This document shows, piece by piece, positions 1 through 5,748 of a DNA stretch of 5,753 nucleotides; the stretch's first letter is position 1; each line of letters begins with the position of its first letter. This DNA comes from UBA4416 sp040376995. Lineage in GTDB: Bacteria > Bacteroidota > Bacteroidia > B-17B0 > Aurantibacillaceae. Location of the stretch: positions 1-5,753 of the forward strand of contig JBEIPP010000186.1 in NCBI GenBank assembly GCA_040376995.1. The letters run 5' to 3'. The notes beneath the pieces are model-generated. The model saw only the letters and a list, made by a program, of their open reading frames with translations. It had not been told where the DNA came from and ran no database searches. The translations under genes were made by a program, and so were the position numbers.

Positions 1-193
1 AACTCAATCCTGCTGAAAAAATATGGGCACATCTAAAAAGACCTTTTACAAATAGGCTGTTTAACACCCTTGACGAACTAAGTATATTTATTAAAAAAAC
101 AACAAATGAACTATATGAAAAAACCATCATTTCTACATGCGCTTTTAGTTATATTTTCGATGGTATAAATTGGACTAATTAATACTTCACTTT
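1..193 (+). mobile_element. Right end of an IS630-family insertion sequence (boundary approximate)
   Basis: This is inferred from the transposase tail ending at 182. IS630 elements usually end within a few tens of bases of the transposase stop. Recognisable chromosomal sequence (the DAHP synthase relic) resumes by about 194-206, so the element end should lie between 183 and 205. Several TA dinucleotides there could be the duplicated target. The left end is outside the window, so the terminal inverted repeat cannot be paired and the exact edge is unknown. Confidence 0.5.
3..182 (+). CDS. IS630-family transposase, C-terminal fragment (cut by window start)
   Basis: The frame is open from the first bases to the TAA at 180-182 and gives 59 residues. 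It begins LNPAEKIWAHLKR, the conserved block at the end of the DDE domain in IS630/Tc1-mariner-type transposases (usual form LNPIExxWxxLKR). The Glu of NPAE is the expected third acidic residue of the DDE triad. The following stretch (RLFNTLDEL and a helical tail ending in FDGINWTN) fits the short C-terminal tail of the family. The enzyme cuts and joins DNA at the element's inverted repeats and inserts at TA dinucleotides. The start and the first two catalytic aspartates lie outside the window, so whether the gene is intact cannot be judged. The visible part has no frameshift or stop. Confidence 0.85.
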   Translation, partial: LNPAEKIWAHLKRPFTNRLFNTLDELSIFIKKTTNELYEKTIISTCAFSYIFDGINWTN

Positions 194-346
194 GGTATTA
201 CATAATTAGCTTTAGCATCTTTAATGGCTGAAGCAGATGGAATTATTTACGAAGTACACGAAAAACCAGAAGAAGCTTTATAAGAAGGCTAACAGACACT
301 TAATTTCGTTGAATCAGAGACATTAGTACAGATATAAAACTTTTAA
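194..346 (+). pseudogene. Decayed C-terminal remnant of DAHP synthase (aroG/aroF type)
   Basis: Read in the frame with codons at 206, 209 and so on, this gives LALASLMAEADGIIYEVHEK then PEEAL, stop, EG, stop, QTLNFVESETLVQI, stop, NF, stop. This matches the end of 3-deoxy-7-phosphoheptulonate synthase of the KDO8P/DAHP family in Bacteroidota, where the expected text is close to ADGxxxEVHxxPExALSDGQQTL. The stops at 281-283 and 290-292 fall where Ser (TCA to TAA) and Gln (CAA to TAA) are expected, each one base change away. Those at 335-337 and 344-346 lie in the terminal helix. A further stop at 203-205 replaces a likely Glu. The functional enzyme joins PEP and erythrose-4-phosphate in the first step of aromatic amino acid synthesis. 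This copy has no start and cannot make protein. It abuts the IS630 end, which suggests insertion into or next to the gene followed by decay. Confidence 0.72.
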
Positions 347-405
347 AAGCATTATTATAGTTGGTTTTGAAACATACTAGTTAATTTTTTATCAAATTTT
401 ATGTG

Positions 406-434
406 TTGTGAATTGGTATAAAATCCTAAATTTG
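406..434 (+). promoter_or_regulatory. Bacteroidota-type promoter for the DUF1573 gene
   Basis: A TTG at 406-408 (-33 element) is followed by an 18-bp spacer and a perfect TAnnTTTG -7 box, TAAATTTG, at 427-434. Transcription would start near 440, leaving a leader of only about 10 nt before the ATG at 452. No Shine-Dalgarno sequence is present; the leader is A-rich, as usual in this phylum. Confidence 0.65.
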
Positions 435-451
435 TACTCAATTAAAAAACA

Positions 452-931
452 ATGAAAACAATTTATATTTTAGTAGCATCTGTTTTAATTTTCACTAGTT
501 CATGTAAGGAACAAAGTACTGATATTTCTACAAATGATGTAATGAACTCTAAATCTGCAGATGGGAGCAATAATAGTTCTTTACCAGATATAAAATTTGA
601 AGAAGAAACCCACGATTTTGGACGTATTACACAAGGAGAAAAAGTAACATACGCCTTTAAATTTAAAAATACAGGGGGGGCAAATCTTATCATCTCTTCG
701 GCAAATGGAAGTTGTGGATGTACTATCCCTAGCTATCCTAAAAAACCAATTTTACCTGGTGAAGAAGCGTTAATTGATGTTGTTTTTGCTAGCGAAGGAA
801 AATCTGGAGTGGTTGAAAAATCAGTGACATTAGTTACAAACTGCGAGCCAAGTACTAAAATTATTTATATCAAAGCAAATATCATTGTTCCAACAAGCGC
901 TAATCCAAGTGAATTACCATCAGCACACTAG
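452..931 (+). CDS. DUF1573-domain lipoprotein
   Basis: The protein has 159 residues. The N-terminus is a lipoprotein signal: MK, a hydrophobic stretch at about 4-14, then TSSC with the acylated cysteine at residue 18. The next residues, KEQ, partly resemble the charged export signal that sends Bacteroidota lipoproteins to the cell surface; this is weak evidence. A Ser/Asn-rich linker (20-45) leads to a DUF1573 domain at about 47-145. Its hallmarks are FEEETHDFGRITQGE, FKFKNTG and SCGCT (Cys88 and Cys90), followed by LPGEEALIDVVF. The fold is Ig-like (ASH/HYDIN type), probably for protein contacts in the envelope; the precise role is unknown. A run of seven Gs (674-680) encodes Thr74-Gly75-Gly76. 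The gene sits 148 bp upstream of yajC, a neighbour pairing common in Bacteroidota, but the gap may contain a separate promoter. Confidence 0.9.
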   Translation: MKTIYILVASVLIFTSSCKEQSTDISTNDVMNSKSADGSNNSSLPDIKFEEETHDFGRITQGEKVTYAFKFKNTGGANLIISSANGSCGCTIPSYPKKPILPGEEALIDVVFASEGKSGVVEKSVTLVTNCEPSTKIIYIKANIIVPTSANPSELPSAH

Positions 932-966
932 AATCTAAAATAAAACAAAAAAATAAATCGAACATG

Positions 967-1049
967 ATTACGAGTCAATACGAATATATTAATCCGTGTA
1001 TGTATCGCATAGCAAATTTCGATTTTTACATTCGTACTAAATTCGTAAT
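967..1049. repeat. Interrupted inverted repeat in the DUF1573-yajC gap
   Basis: The outer arms ATTACGA (967-973) and TCGTAAT (1043-1049) pair perfectly, as do the inner arms TACGAAT (979-985) and ATTCGTA (1030-1036). Between the two stems is an internal loop of 5 against 6 nt, and the apical loop is 44 nt. Fourteen base pairs in register are unlikely to be pure chance even in AT-rich DNA, but the large loop makes a stable RNA fold uncertain. It could be a relic of a dispersed intergenic repeat or a leader structure ahead of yajC. A near-consensus -7 box, TAAATTCG (1038-1045), overlaps the right arm and might be a weak yajC promoter. Confidence 0.4.
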
Positions 1050-1079
1050 TAACTAACAAATCACATAAACAAAAAAAAC

Positions 1080-1406
1080 ATGAACAACTTAGTAATTTTA
1101 ATGGGCGGTGGTGCCGCAGCAGGAGGAAACCCAATAACACAAATAATACCATTAGTTTTAATCGTGGTAGTATTTTATTTCTTTATGATTCGTCCTCAAA
1201 TGAAAAAACAAAAAGAAACAAAAAAATATATTGAGTCTTTAAAAGTAAATGACAAAATTTTAACGATTGGCGGTATCTACGGTACTATTAGTAAAATGAA
1301 TGATGATGGAACAATCATCATTGCAGTTGAAGACGGATCAAAAATGAAAATTTCTAAAAACGCCGTTTCACAAGATGCAACATCAACTTTAAACCAAACA
1401 GCTTAA
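1080..1406 (+). CDS. yajC: Preprotein translocase subunit YajC
   Basis: The protein has 108 residues, the usual length for the family. A Gly/Ala-rich N-terminus (9-16) precedes a single membrane helix at about 20-37 (ITQIIPLVLIVVVFYFFMI). The family signature RPQMKKQKE follows directly at the cytoplasmic face (38-46). The rest (KVNDKILTIGGIYGTISKM, then a DGTIIIAVEDGSKMKISKNAV strand set) is the small soluble YajC domain. YajC joins SecD and SecF as an accessory of the SecYEG translocon in the inner membrane; secDF is not in this window. The ATG follows an A-rich leader without a Shine-Dalgarno sequence. The next gene starts 4 bp after the stop, so the two are almost surely cotranscribed. Confidence 0.96.
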   Translation: MNNLVILMGGGAAAGGNPITQIIPLVLIVVVFYFFMIRPQMKKQKETKKYIESLKVNDKILTIGGIYGTISKMNDDGTIIIAVEDGSKMKISKNAVSQDATSTLNQTA

Positions 1407-1410
1407 TTAC

Positions 1411-2376
1411 ATGAATTCGTCAAATGCTATCACTCGCATTAGGCGATTACTCTTAGGTAAAAAAGTTGGTACTTTTTTAATCTGTTTAAGCATTGCATCG
1501 CTACTTTGGGTGGTGCGTGCTTTAAATAGAAACTATACCTACACTATACACGTACCGGTTACATTTTTAAACCTTCCTAACAATAAATTAATTGTTGGTG
1601 AACTTCCAGAGGTATTAGATGTTGAGATTAGAGCTAGCGGATTAAAATTAATCTTTATTTCGCTCAAAAAAAACATCAATCAAGTGGTTGTAGATTTTAA
1701 TTTATTAAAAAATAATGCAAAGTCTCAAGCCTACTCAATCAAAAATGGAAATTTCAATTTGCAAAGTTCTATCAATTTTGATGTAGAAATTTTAAAAATA
1801 CGTCCTGATACTTTATTCTTCTCTCCGAATATAGCCAACTCCAAGTTATTGCCAGTAAAAGCGAACTTAAACGTTACTTGCAATCCAGGTTACTCAGTAA
1901 TATCAAAAATAAATATAAATCCAGCATACGTAACAGTAACAGGTGATAGCATCGATTTAAAAAAAATGGATACAGTGTATACATACTTTTTGAATTTAAA
2001 AAAAATTCGTCAAAATTTTTCAGCAGAAGTGCCTCTCAAAAAACCTTTTACATCAATCAATTACAATGTAAAAAATGTGAAGTTAAGTTTCAATGTAGAT
2101 AAATTAACTGAAAACTCTATTAAAATCCCTATTCAGGTAATCAATAATCCTGGTCATGAAACCATTAAATTATTGCCAAACTTTATTACTATCAAATATT
2201 TAGTTGCTATGAATGATTATGAAAATGTAAATGCAAACTCATTTAAAGCAATTGTGAACTACGAACAAATTAAAGAAAAACAAAAAAGTTTACAAGTAGA
2301 AATTGTTCGTTCTCCTTCAGAAGTAAAAATTATAAATACAGAACCAACAAGTATCTCTTATTTAATTTATAAATAA
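1411..2376 (+). CDS. YbbR-like domain protein, membrane-anchored
   Basis: The protein has 321 residues, close to the usual size in Bacteroidota. A basic N-terminus (RIRRLLLGKK, 9-18) precedes one membrane helix at about 19-35 ending LLWVVRAL, so most of the chain lies outside the cytoplasm. Beta-rich YbbR-type repeats follow: one at about 44-137 (IHVPVTFLNLPNNKLIVGEL onward), a second at about 146-230 (with the typical PAYVTVTGDSIDLKKMDTVY), and a diverged third at about 236-320. In Firmicutes the homologue CdaR binds and regulates the c-di-AMP synthase CdaA. No cyclase gene is nearby here, so that role is not shown. The start lies 4 bp after yajC and the TAA overlaps the ATG of coaE by one base (TAATG), indicating translational coupling. 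The assignment rests on repeat pattern, topology and gene order. Confidence 0.82.
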   Translation: MNSSNAITRIRRLLLGKKVGTFLICLSIASLLWVVRALNRNYTYTIHVPVTFLNLPNNKLIVGELPEVLDVEIRASGLKLIFISLKKNINQVVVDFNLLKNNAKSQAYSIKNGNFNLQSSINFDVEILKIRPDTLFFSPNIANSKLLPVKANLNVTCNPGYSVISKININPAYVTVTGDSIDLKKMDTVYTYFLNLKKIRQNFSAEVPLKKPFTSINYNVKNVKLSFNVDKLTENSIKIPIQVINNPGHETIKLLPNFITIKYLVAMNDYENVNANSFKAIVNYEQIKEKQKSLQVEIVRSPSEVKIINTEPTSISYLIYK

Positions 2377-2960
2377 TGGTTATTGGCTTAACTGGCGGCA
2401 TAGGTAGCGGAAAATCAACAGTTGCTAAATTGTTTGAATTAATGGGTTGTGCTATTTATAATTCTGATGATAGAGCAAAAGAATTATATTTTAAACCTGT
2501 TATAAGAAAAGCTGTTATTGAATTGTTAGGGGCAGAATCTTATTTAAGCAAAACAGTAATTAACAAAGATTATATTTCTAAAAAAGTATTTTCAAACACA
2601 AAACTTTTACATCAACTCAACGATGTTATTCACCCTGCTGTTAAAGAAGATTTTATCCAATTTAAATCAAAATTTCCTTTAAATACAATCATTATTAAAG
2701 AAAGTGCTTTATTATTTGAAACAAATATTTACAAAGATTTAAATTATAACATCTTAGTTACCGCTCCTATCGATTTAAAAATTGAAAGAGTTATAAAACG
2801 AAATTCAATTTCAAAAATAGATATTGAAAAACGTATGCAAGCGCAATGGACAGATGAACAAAAAGCTCCTTTGGCAAATGCTGTTATCTCAAACGACAAT
2901 CAAAATGCCCTAATTCCACAAGTTATTTCAATTATCGAAAAACTAAAATCAAATGCATAA
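2376..2960 (+). CDS. coaE: Dephospho-CoA kinase
   Basis: The protein has 194 residues, the usual length. The enzyme phosphorylates the 3'-hydroxyl of dephospho-CoA with ATP, the last step of coenzyme A synthesis, in the cytosol. The start is textbook: MVIGLTGGIGSGKST, with the P-loop at residues 7-14 (GGIGSGKS). SDDRAKEL (30-37) is the substrate-side motif corresponding to DADxxAR in other CoaE proteins, with D32 the likely catalytic aspartate. IHPAV (85-89) carries the conserved His-Pro. ESALLFE (109-115) replaces the common PLLFE. The lid region has R142 and EKRMQAQ (151-157), and ANAVISND matches the usual ADxVIxN. The ATG overlaps the stop of the YbbR gene by one base, and the next ORF begins 8 bp before this stop, so it is the third gene of the run. 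Confidence 0.96.
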   Translation: MVIGLTGGIGSGKSTVAKLFELMGCAIYNSDDRAKELYFKPVIRKAVIELLGAESYLSKTVINKDYISKKVFSNTKLLHQLNDVIHPAVKEDFIQFKSKFPLNTIIIKESALLFETNIYKDLNYNILVTAPIDLKIERVIKRNSISKIDIEKRMQAQWTDEQKAPLANAVISNDNQNALIPQVISIIEKLKSNA

Positions 2961-3366
2961 GCGTGATTATTTAGTAAAACAAATTGAAGAATTTGGTAAG
3001 GTAATAGCTATCTTACTTGGATTAAAACGTGATGGCAAATTTCCCGAATTAACAAGTTTAATAGATGATTCCGCTATTAAATATACTTCTACTGAAATTG
3101 ATTTTGTTGAATCATTAATGAATGATGAATTAATATTAATCCTTACCCAAGAAAAAAAATTAAATGATGAACAATTAAAAATGCTAGCTGATTTATTATT
3201 TGAAAAAGCAGGTTATTACTCAATAACTACCTCCCATGAACTACAAGCAGATAATTGTTACAAAAAATCTTACCTGATATATTCTTTTTTGAAAGAAAAT
3301 GCAACCCTAAATTATTCTCTGGACTTGCATTATAAGCTCGAAATATTAGAGAAAATGAACTTATAA
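2953..3366 (+). CDS. Small helical protein of unknown function downstream of coaE
   Basis: The protein has 137 residues and I do not recognise it with confidence. No signal peptide or membrane segment is seen; it should be cytosolic and nearly all alpha-helical. The opening RDYLVKQIEEFGKVIAILLGL is amphipathic and vaguely recalls the start of DUF6483-type proteins. A middle helical section follows (SLMNDELILILTQEKKLNDEQ), and then a tail resembling a single TPR-like hairpin (CYKKSYLIYSFLKENATLNY, about 102-121). The ATG lies inside the last codons of coaE (8-bp overlap, other frame), so translation is probably coupled. It uses the same AT-rich codons as its neighbours, which supports a real gene. 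Its TAA forms one palindromic TTATAA with the stop of the opposing methyltransferase gene. Confidence 0.8.
   Translation: MHKRDYLVKQIEEFGKVIAILLGLKRDGKFPELTSLIDDSAIKYTSTEIDFVESLMNDELILILTQEKKLNDEQLKMLADLLFEKAGYYSITTSHELQADNCYKKSYLIYSFLKENATLNYSLDLHYKLEILEKMNL
3361..3366. other. Palindromic double stop TTATAA shared by convergent genes
   Basis: TTATAA encodes Leu-stop on both strands. The plus-strand gene ends with TAA at 3364-3366 and the minus-strand methyltransferase gene ends with TAA read from 3363-3361. The two coding regions therefore overlap by 6 bp and there is no room between them for an intrinsic terminator. Each transcript must run into the opposite gene before it ends. Confidence 0.9.
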
Positions 3367-4539
3367 TGCCATTAATTTTTCTAAATGATGATATCCAATA
3401 CCAAAATATTGTTTTGAATCTATAATCTTTTTAAGAATTTTTTGTTTTTGAATATCTGTTTTAGATTTTTTCTCTGCAACAATCATCACATTTTTAGGTG
3501 TATGAGTGTTTGATATAAATTGAAACACTTTAGTTGAATAGCCGCAATATTCTAATATCAAGGAACGAAGTCCATCTGTTACCATTTCTGCTTGCCTTTC
3601 CAAAAAGATACCGTGTTTGATTAAAAAATCTAAGTCATTTTTAGTTTTGTGCTGTTCTATTTCTCTTCGTATTTGCTTATGACAACAAGGAGCCACAACA
3701 ATTAAATCGGCATTTGCTTTTATTCCTTTATAAATAGCATCATCTGTAGCGGTATCACAAGCATGTAAGGCAATTAGTAAATTTACATTGTTAGCATCAT
3801 AATCCATAATAGTTCCTTGCGCAAATTTCAAATCATTAAAATTTGATTTCTTTGCAATATCATTACACAAATCCACCAAATCCTTCCTATACTCAACTCC
3901 AGTTACATTTACTTTTAAATTCATAACTTGAGTTAAGTAATCATATAAGGCAAAAGTTAAATAACCTTTACCTGCCCCCATATCTAAAACATTTAATACA
4001 TCATGCTTAGGCAAATTTTTAATTAATGGACTTAACAACTCCACATAATGATTGATTTGTTTATACTTATCTTGTGAACTAGGAATAACGTTTCCTTTTT
4101 CATCCGTGATTTTTAATTGTTGTAAATACGTTTTACCTTGCGCTGTAACCAATCTATTTTTCTGCACATTATGCTCTAAGGAAGGGAGTTCGCGATGAGT
4201 TGGTTTATTTTCCTTAAAACTTGTTTTACCATTATTAGCAAACTCAAAAACCACATCACAATCTAATGTAAATAAAGAAGCATGTCTAAAATCACCACTA
4301 TCAATAAAATCTGCTACCAAATCAACACCTTCCATAAATGAAAAATTTTTAACAATATCTTTTGTTTGATAACGGTAAGTAAAACTCAATTTATCTTCTT
4401 GCTTAATAATTGCTTTTTTGATGTAACAATTTTTCAGTGCCTCGATAGAACCTTTATAATTAGCTAGAGAAAGCTTTACAAACCTATTATCATTCAAAGA
4501 TTTTTGTAATGATGAAATAAATTGTTGTTGGTGAGTCAT
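3361..4539 (-). CDS. Class I SAM-dependent methyltransferase (Methyltransf_32-like)
   Basis: The protein has 392 residues. An N-terminal part of about 150 residues has no motif I recognise. The Rossmann methyltransferase domain covers about 155-355. Motif I is VLDMGAGKGYL (184-194), the SAM-binding loop. The acidic residue after strand 2 is E216 in GVEYR. LLIALHACDTATDDAI (254-269) and VVAPCCHKQ (281-289) resemble the ALHxCxxxTD and PCCxHK blocks of the Methyltransf_32 group, which includes METTL25- and GSTCD-related proteins. LRSLILEY (325-332) and VMIVAEKK (351-358) look like the last strands of the domain. The methylated substrate is unknown; no adjacent gene suggests one. There is no signal peptide. 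The gene is divergent from the LRR gene (127 bp apart) and its last 6 bp overlap the end of the preceding operon. The cysteine pair C285-C286 and H287 could be functional. Confidence 0.88.
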   Translation of the reverse strand: MTHQQQFISSLQKSLNDNRFVKLSLANYKGSIEALKNCYIKKAIIKQEDKLSFTYRYQTKDIVKNFSFMEGVDLVADFIDSGDFRHASLFTLDCDVVFEFANNGKTSFKENKPTHRELPSLEHNVQKNRLVTAQGKTYLQQLKITDEKGNVIPSSQDKYKQINHYVELLSPLIKNLPKHDVLNVLDMGAGKGYLTFALYDYLTQVMNLKVNVTGVEYRKDLVDLCNDIAKKSNFNDLKFAQGTIMDYDANNVNLLIALHACDTATDDAIYKGIKANADLIVVAPCCHKQIRREIEQHKTKNDLDFLIKHGIFLERQAEMVTDGLRSLILEYCGYSTKVFQFISNTHTPKNVMIVAEKKSKTDIQKQKILKKIIDSKQYFGIGYHHLEKLMAL

Positions 4540-4666
4540 AAAATAACAAATGATGAATTGATAATAGAATGCTAAGATACATTAATCGTTATTAAAAAAT
4601 AAGTAAAAAATGGGTTGCGGATTTATCATCTAATAAAAATAGTTTGTATATTCGTTAATACCCGAT
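4540..4666. promoter_or_regulatory. Divergent intergenic region with weak promoter candidates
   Basis: These 127 bp separate the methyltransferase gene (leftward) from the LRR gene (rightward). On the plus strand TATATTCG (4647-4654) matches TAnnTTTG at 7 of 8 positions and lies 12 bp before the LRR start, but no TTG sits at the right distance upstream. On the minus strand TATCTTAG (4579-4572) is also one mismatch from consensus. Neither is convincing alone. No operator-like dyad was seen. Confidence 0.3.
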
Positions 4667-5521
4667 ATGCATAAACTCATTCTCATATTTTTATTATTAT
4701 CTCTTTTTTGCAGAGCTCAGCAAAATGAGTTTGAAAAATATGGTCCTTTTGGATCTCAAGTACATACTGATTTAAAAGTTGCACTAGAAATAGAGAAAAA
4801 CGTTTATAAAATGGATTTGAGTTATAAAAAATTAGATCCGAAGTTATACGCTAAACTGAGTAAATTAAAAGATTTGCAAGCACTTAAATTAAGCGGAAAC
4901 GAAATAAGCACCTACCCGCCAAAATTTGGGGATTTATACAACTTAATATATTTTGCAAGCTACAATAATGAATTTAAATCTTTTCCTCCCGATTTAAAAA
5001 AATTCGGAAACTTAAATTACTTAGAGTTTTTTGGAAGTAAAATCGATAGCGTTCCATCAGAAATAGCCTATTTAAGTAGATTAAAAACTTTAAAAATATC
5101 ATCTACAAATGACACATTAAAACTTCCAACAACATTAAAATATTTAAAAAATTTAAAAGATGTTACTATTGAAAACTGTGTATTAGATAGCTTTCCAAGA
5201 GAAATTTTCAAAATTCCAAATCTTACTTTTTTAAATCTAACAAATACAAATACATTTTATCTCACTAAACATTTTGAACGATTTGTAAATTTAGAAGTGT
5301 TGATTTTAGATGCCAACCAACTACAAAGTATTCCTTACGAAATTTATAAAGCAAAAAAATTAAGATTTCTTTCGGTTAAAAATAATCATCTTCAAAAATT
5401 ACCTGATAGTATTTCCGAATTAGAAAACCTAACCGTATTAGATGTTAGAGGAAATGGATTTTCTAAACAATATATTGAGGAATTAAAAGCAATGCTTCCT
5501 GGCTGCGAGATTAGATTTTAG
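4667..5521 (+). CDS. Secreted leucine-rich-repeat protein
   Basis: The protein has 284 residues. MHKLILIFLLLSLFCRAQQ is a classic signal peptide with probable cleavage after A17 (CRA|QQ); there is no lipobox. The rest is a regular array of leucine-rich repeats starting at residues 46, 70, 93, 116, 139, 163, 186, 209, 232 and 255. Nearly all are exactly 23 residues (139-162 is 24) with pattern LxxLxLxxNxLxxLPxxIxxLxN, the type common in bacterial and plant LRRs. The best copies are 209-254. The chain ends AMLPGCEIRF, with no type IX secretion sorting domain, kinase or other effector domain. It should form a curved solenoid in the periplasm or outside, binding protein or glycan; the ligand is unknown. 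The start is the only upstream Met giving a complete signal peptide. A promoter is not clear. Confidence 0.88.
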   Translation: MHKLILIFLLLSLFCRAQQNEFEKYGPFGSQVHTDLKVALEIEKNVYKMDLSYKKLDPKLYAKLSKLKDLQALKLSGNEISTYPPKFGDLYNLIYFASYNNEFKSFPPDLKKFGNLNYLEFFGSKIDSVPSEIAYLSRLKTLKISSTNDTLKLPTTLKYLKNLKDVTIENCVLDSFPREIFKIPNLTFLNLTNTNTFYLTKHFERFVNLEVLILDANQLQSIPYEIYKAKKLRFLSVKNNHLQKLPDSISELENLTVLDVRGNGFSKQYIEELKAMLPGCEIRF

Positions 5522-5528
5522 GTTTAAC

Positions 5529-5556
5529 CGCAGAGAGGCTTAGTGTTTTCGCAGAG
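5529..5556. repeat. CGCAGAG intergenic repeat remnant
   Basis: CGCAGAG occurs at 5529-5535 and again at 5550-5556, 21 bp apart, starting 8 bp after the LRR stop. From memory, strings of ACCGCAGAG and CGCAGAG units are a widespread intergenic repeat type in Bacteroidota and other phyla. This looks like a diverged short copy. The second unit also makes a tiny hairpin, CGCA-GAG-TGCG (5550-5560). Confidence 0.55.
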
Positions 5557-5600
5557 TGCGCTAAAATTATTTTAAATAATACAGGATCCTCTCTTTTTTT
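5532..5600 (+). terminator. Possible intrinsic terminator of the LRR gene
   Basis: AGAGAGG (5532-5538) can pair with CCTCTCT (5588-5594), and the T run 5594-5600 follows directly. The loop is long (49 nt) but contains the small CGCA/TGCG hairpin. Position right after the LRR stop and the T tract fit a terminator; the large loop makes it uncertain. Confidence 0.35.
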
Positions 5601-5602
5601 CT

Positions 5603-5626
5603 ATGCGTTAAATCCAGATTACGCAT
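5603..5626. repeat. Small inverted repeat ATGCGT/ACGCAT
   Basis: ATGCGT (5603-5608) and ACGCAT (5621-5626) are perfect complements around a 12-nt loop. It lies 15 bp before the larger dyad at 5642-5748 and may belong to the same element. Confidence 0.5.
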
Positions 5627-5641
5627 TAGAAAATCTATTAC

Positions 5642-5748
5642 GAGCTGAAACCTCTTCAAAACAGAACGCTTTGCCACTTTTTCTCCTTCATCATAGTGGT
5701 TACTATGCTTCAGTCAAAAAAGTGTCTGTTTTATTAAGCTTTCAACTC
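5642..5748. repeat. Long multi-part dyad; candidate structured mobile repeat or RNA
   Basis: Four nested stems are in order. GAGcTGAAA (5642-5650) pairs with TTTCAaCTC (5740-5748), 8 of 9. AAAACAGA (5658-5665) pairs perfectly with TCTGTTTT (5725-5732). CACTTTTT (5675-5682) pairs perfectly with AAAAAGTG (5717-5724). CATAGT (5692-5697) pairs perfectly with ACTATG (5702-5707) around a GGTT loop. The gaps between stems are mostly symmetrical (7/7 and 9/9), with one 9-nt bulge on the left (5666-5674). About 30 pairs fall in four helices, far more than elsewhere in the window. The right side may continue past the window end. Neither a transposase nor another partner gene is visible. It could be a REP- or MITE-like element, a transposon end, or a non-coding RNA; the sequence alone does not decide. 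Confidence 0.5.

Noticed and set aside
463..693. Minus-strand open frame of 76 codons
   Set aside because: It lies wholly antisense to the clear DUF1573 lipoprotein gene and has no family features; it is a shadow frame.
964..1056. 30-codon plus-strand ORF (MITSQYEYINP...) in the same gap
   Set aside because: It is short, resembles nothing I know, and coincides with the inverted repeat. There is no supporting promoter or coding bias.
928..1152. Minus-strand open frame of 74 codons across the DUF1573-yajC gap
   Set aside because: It overlaps the start of yajC, reads as low-complexity hydrophobic sequence, and part of its openness comes from the inverted repeat at 967-1049.
4640..4646. TAGTTTG as a -7 box for the LRR gene
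   Set aside because: The spacing between TA and TTTG is one base, not two, and no -33 TTG is properly placed.
5583..5590. Perfect 8-bp palindrome AGGATCCT
   Set aside because: It has no loop and is short enough to arise by chance; it is not a hairpin in its own right.
5567..5713. Minus-strand open frame of 48 codons
   Set aside because: No ATG lies near its beginning, and it overlaps the dyad element and an opposite open frame; it is better explained by the repeat structure.
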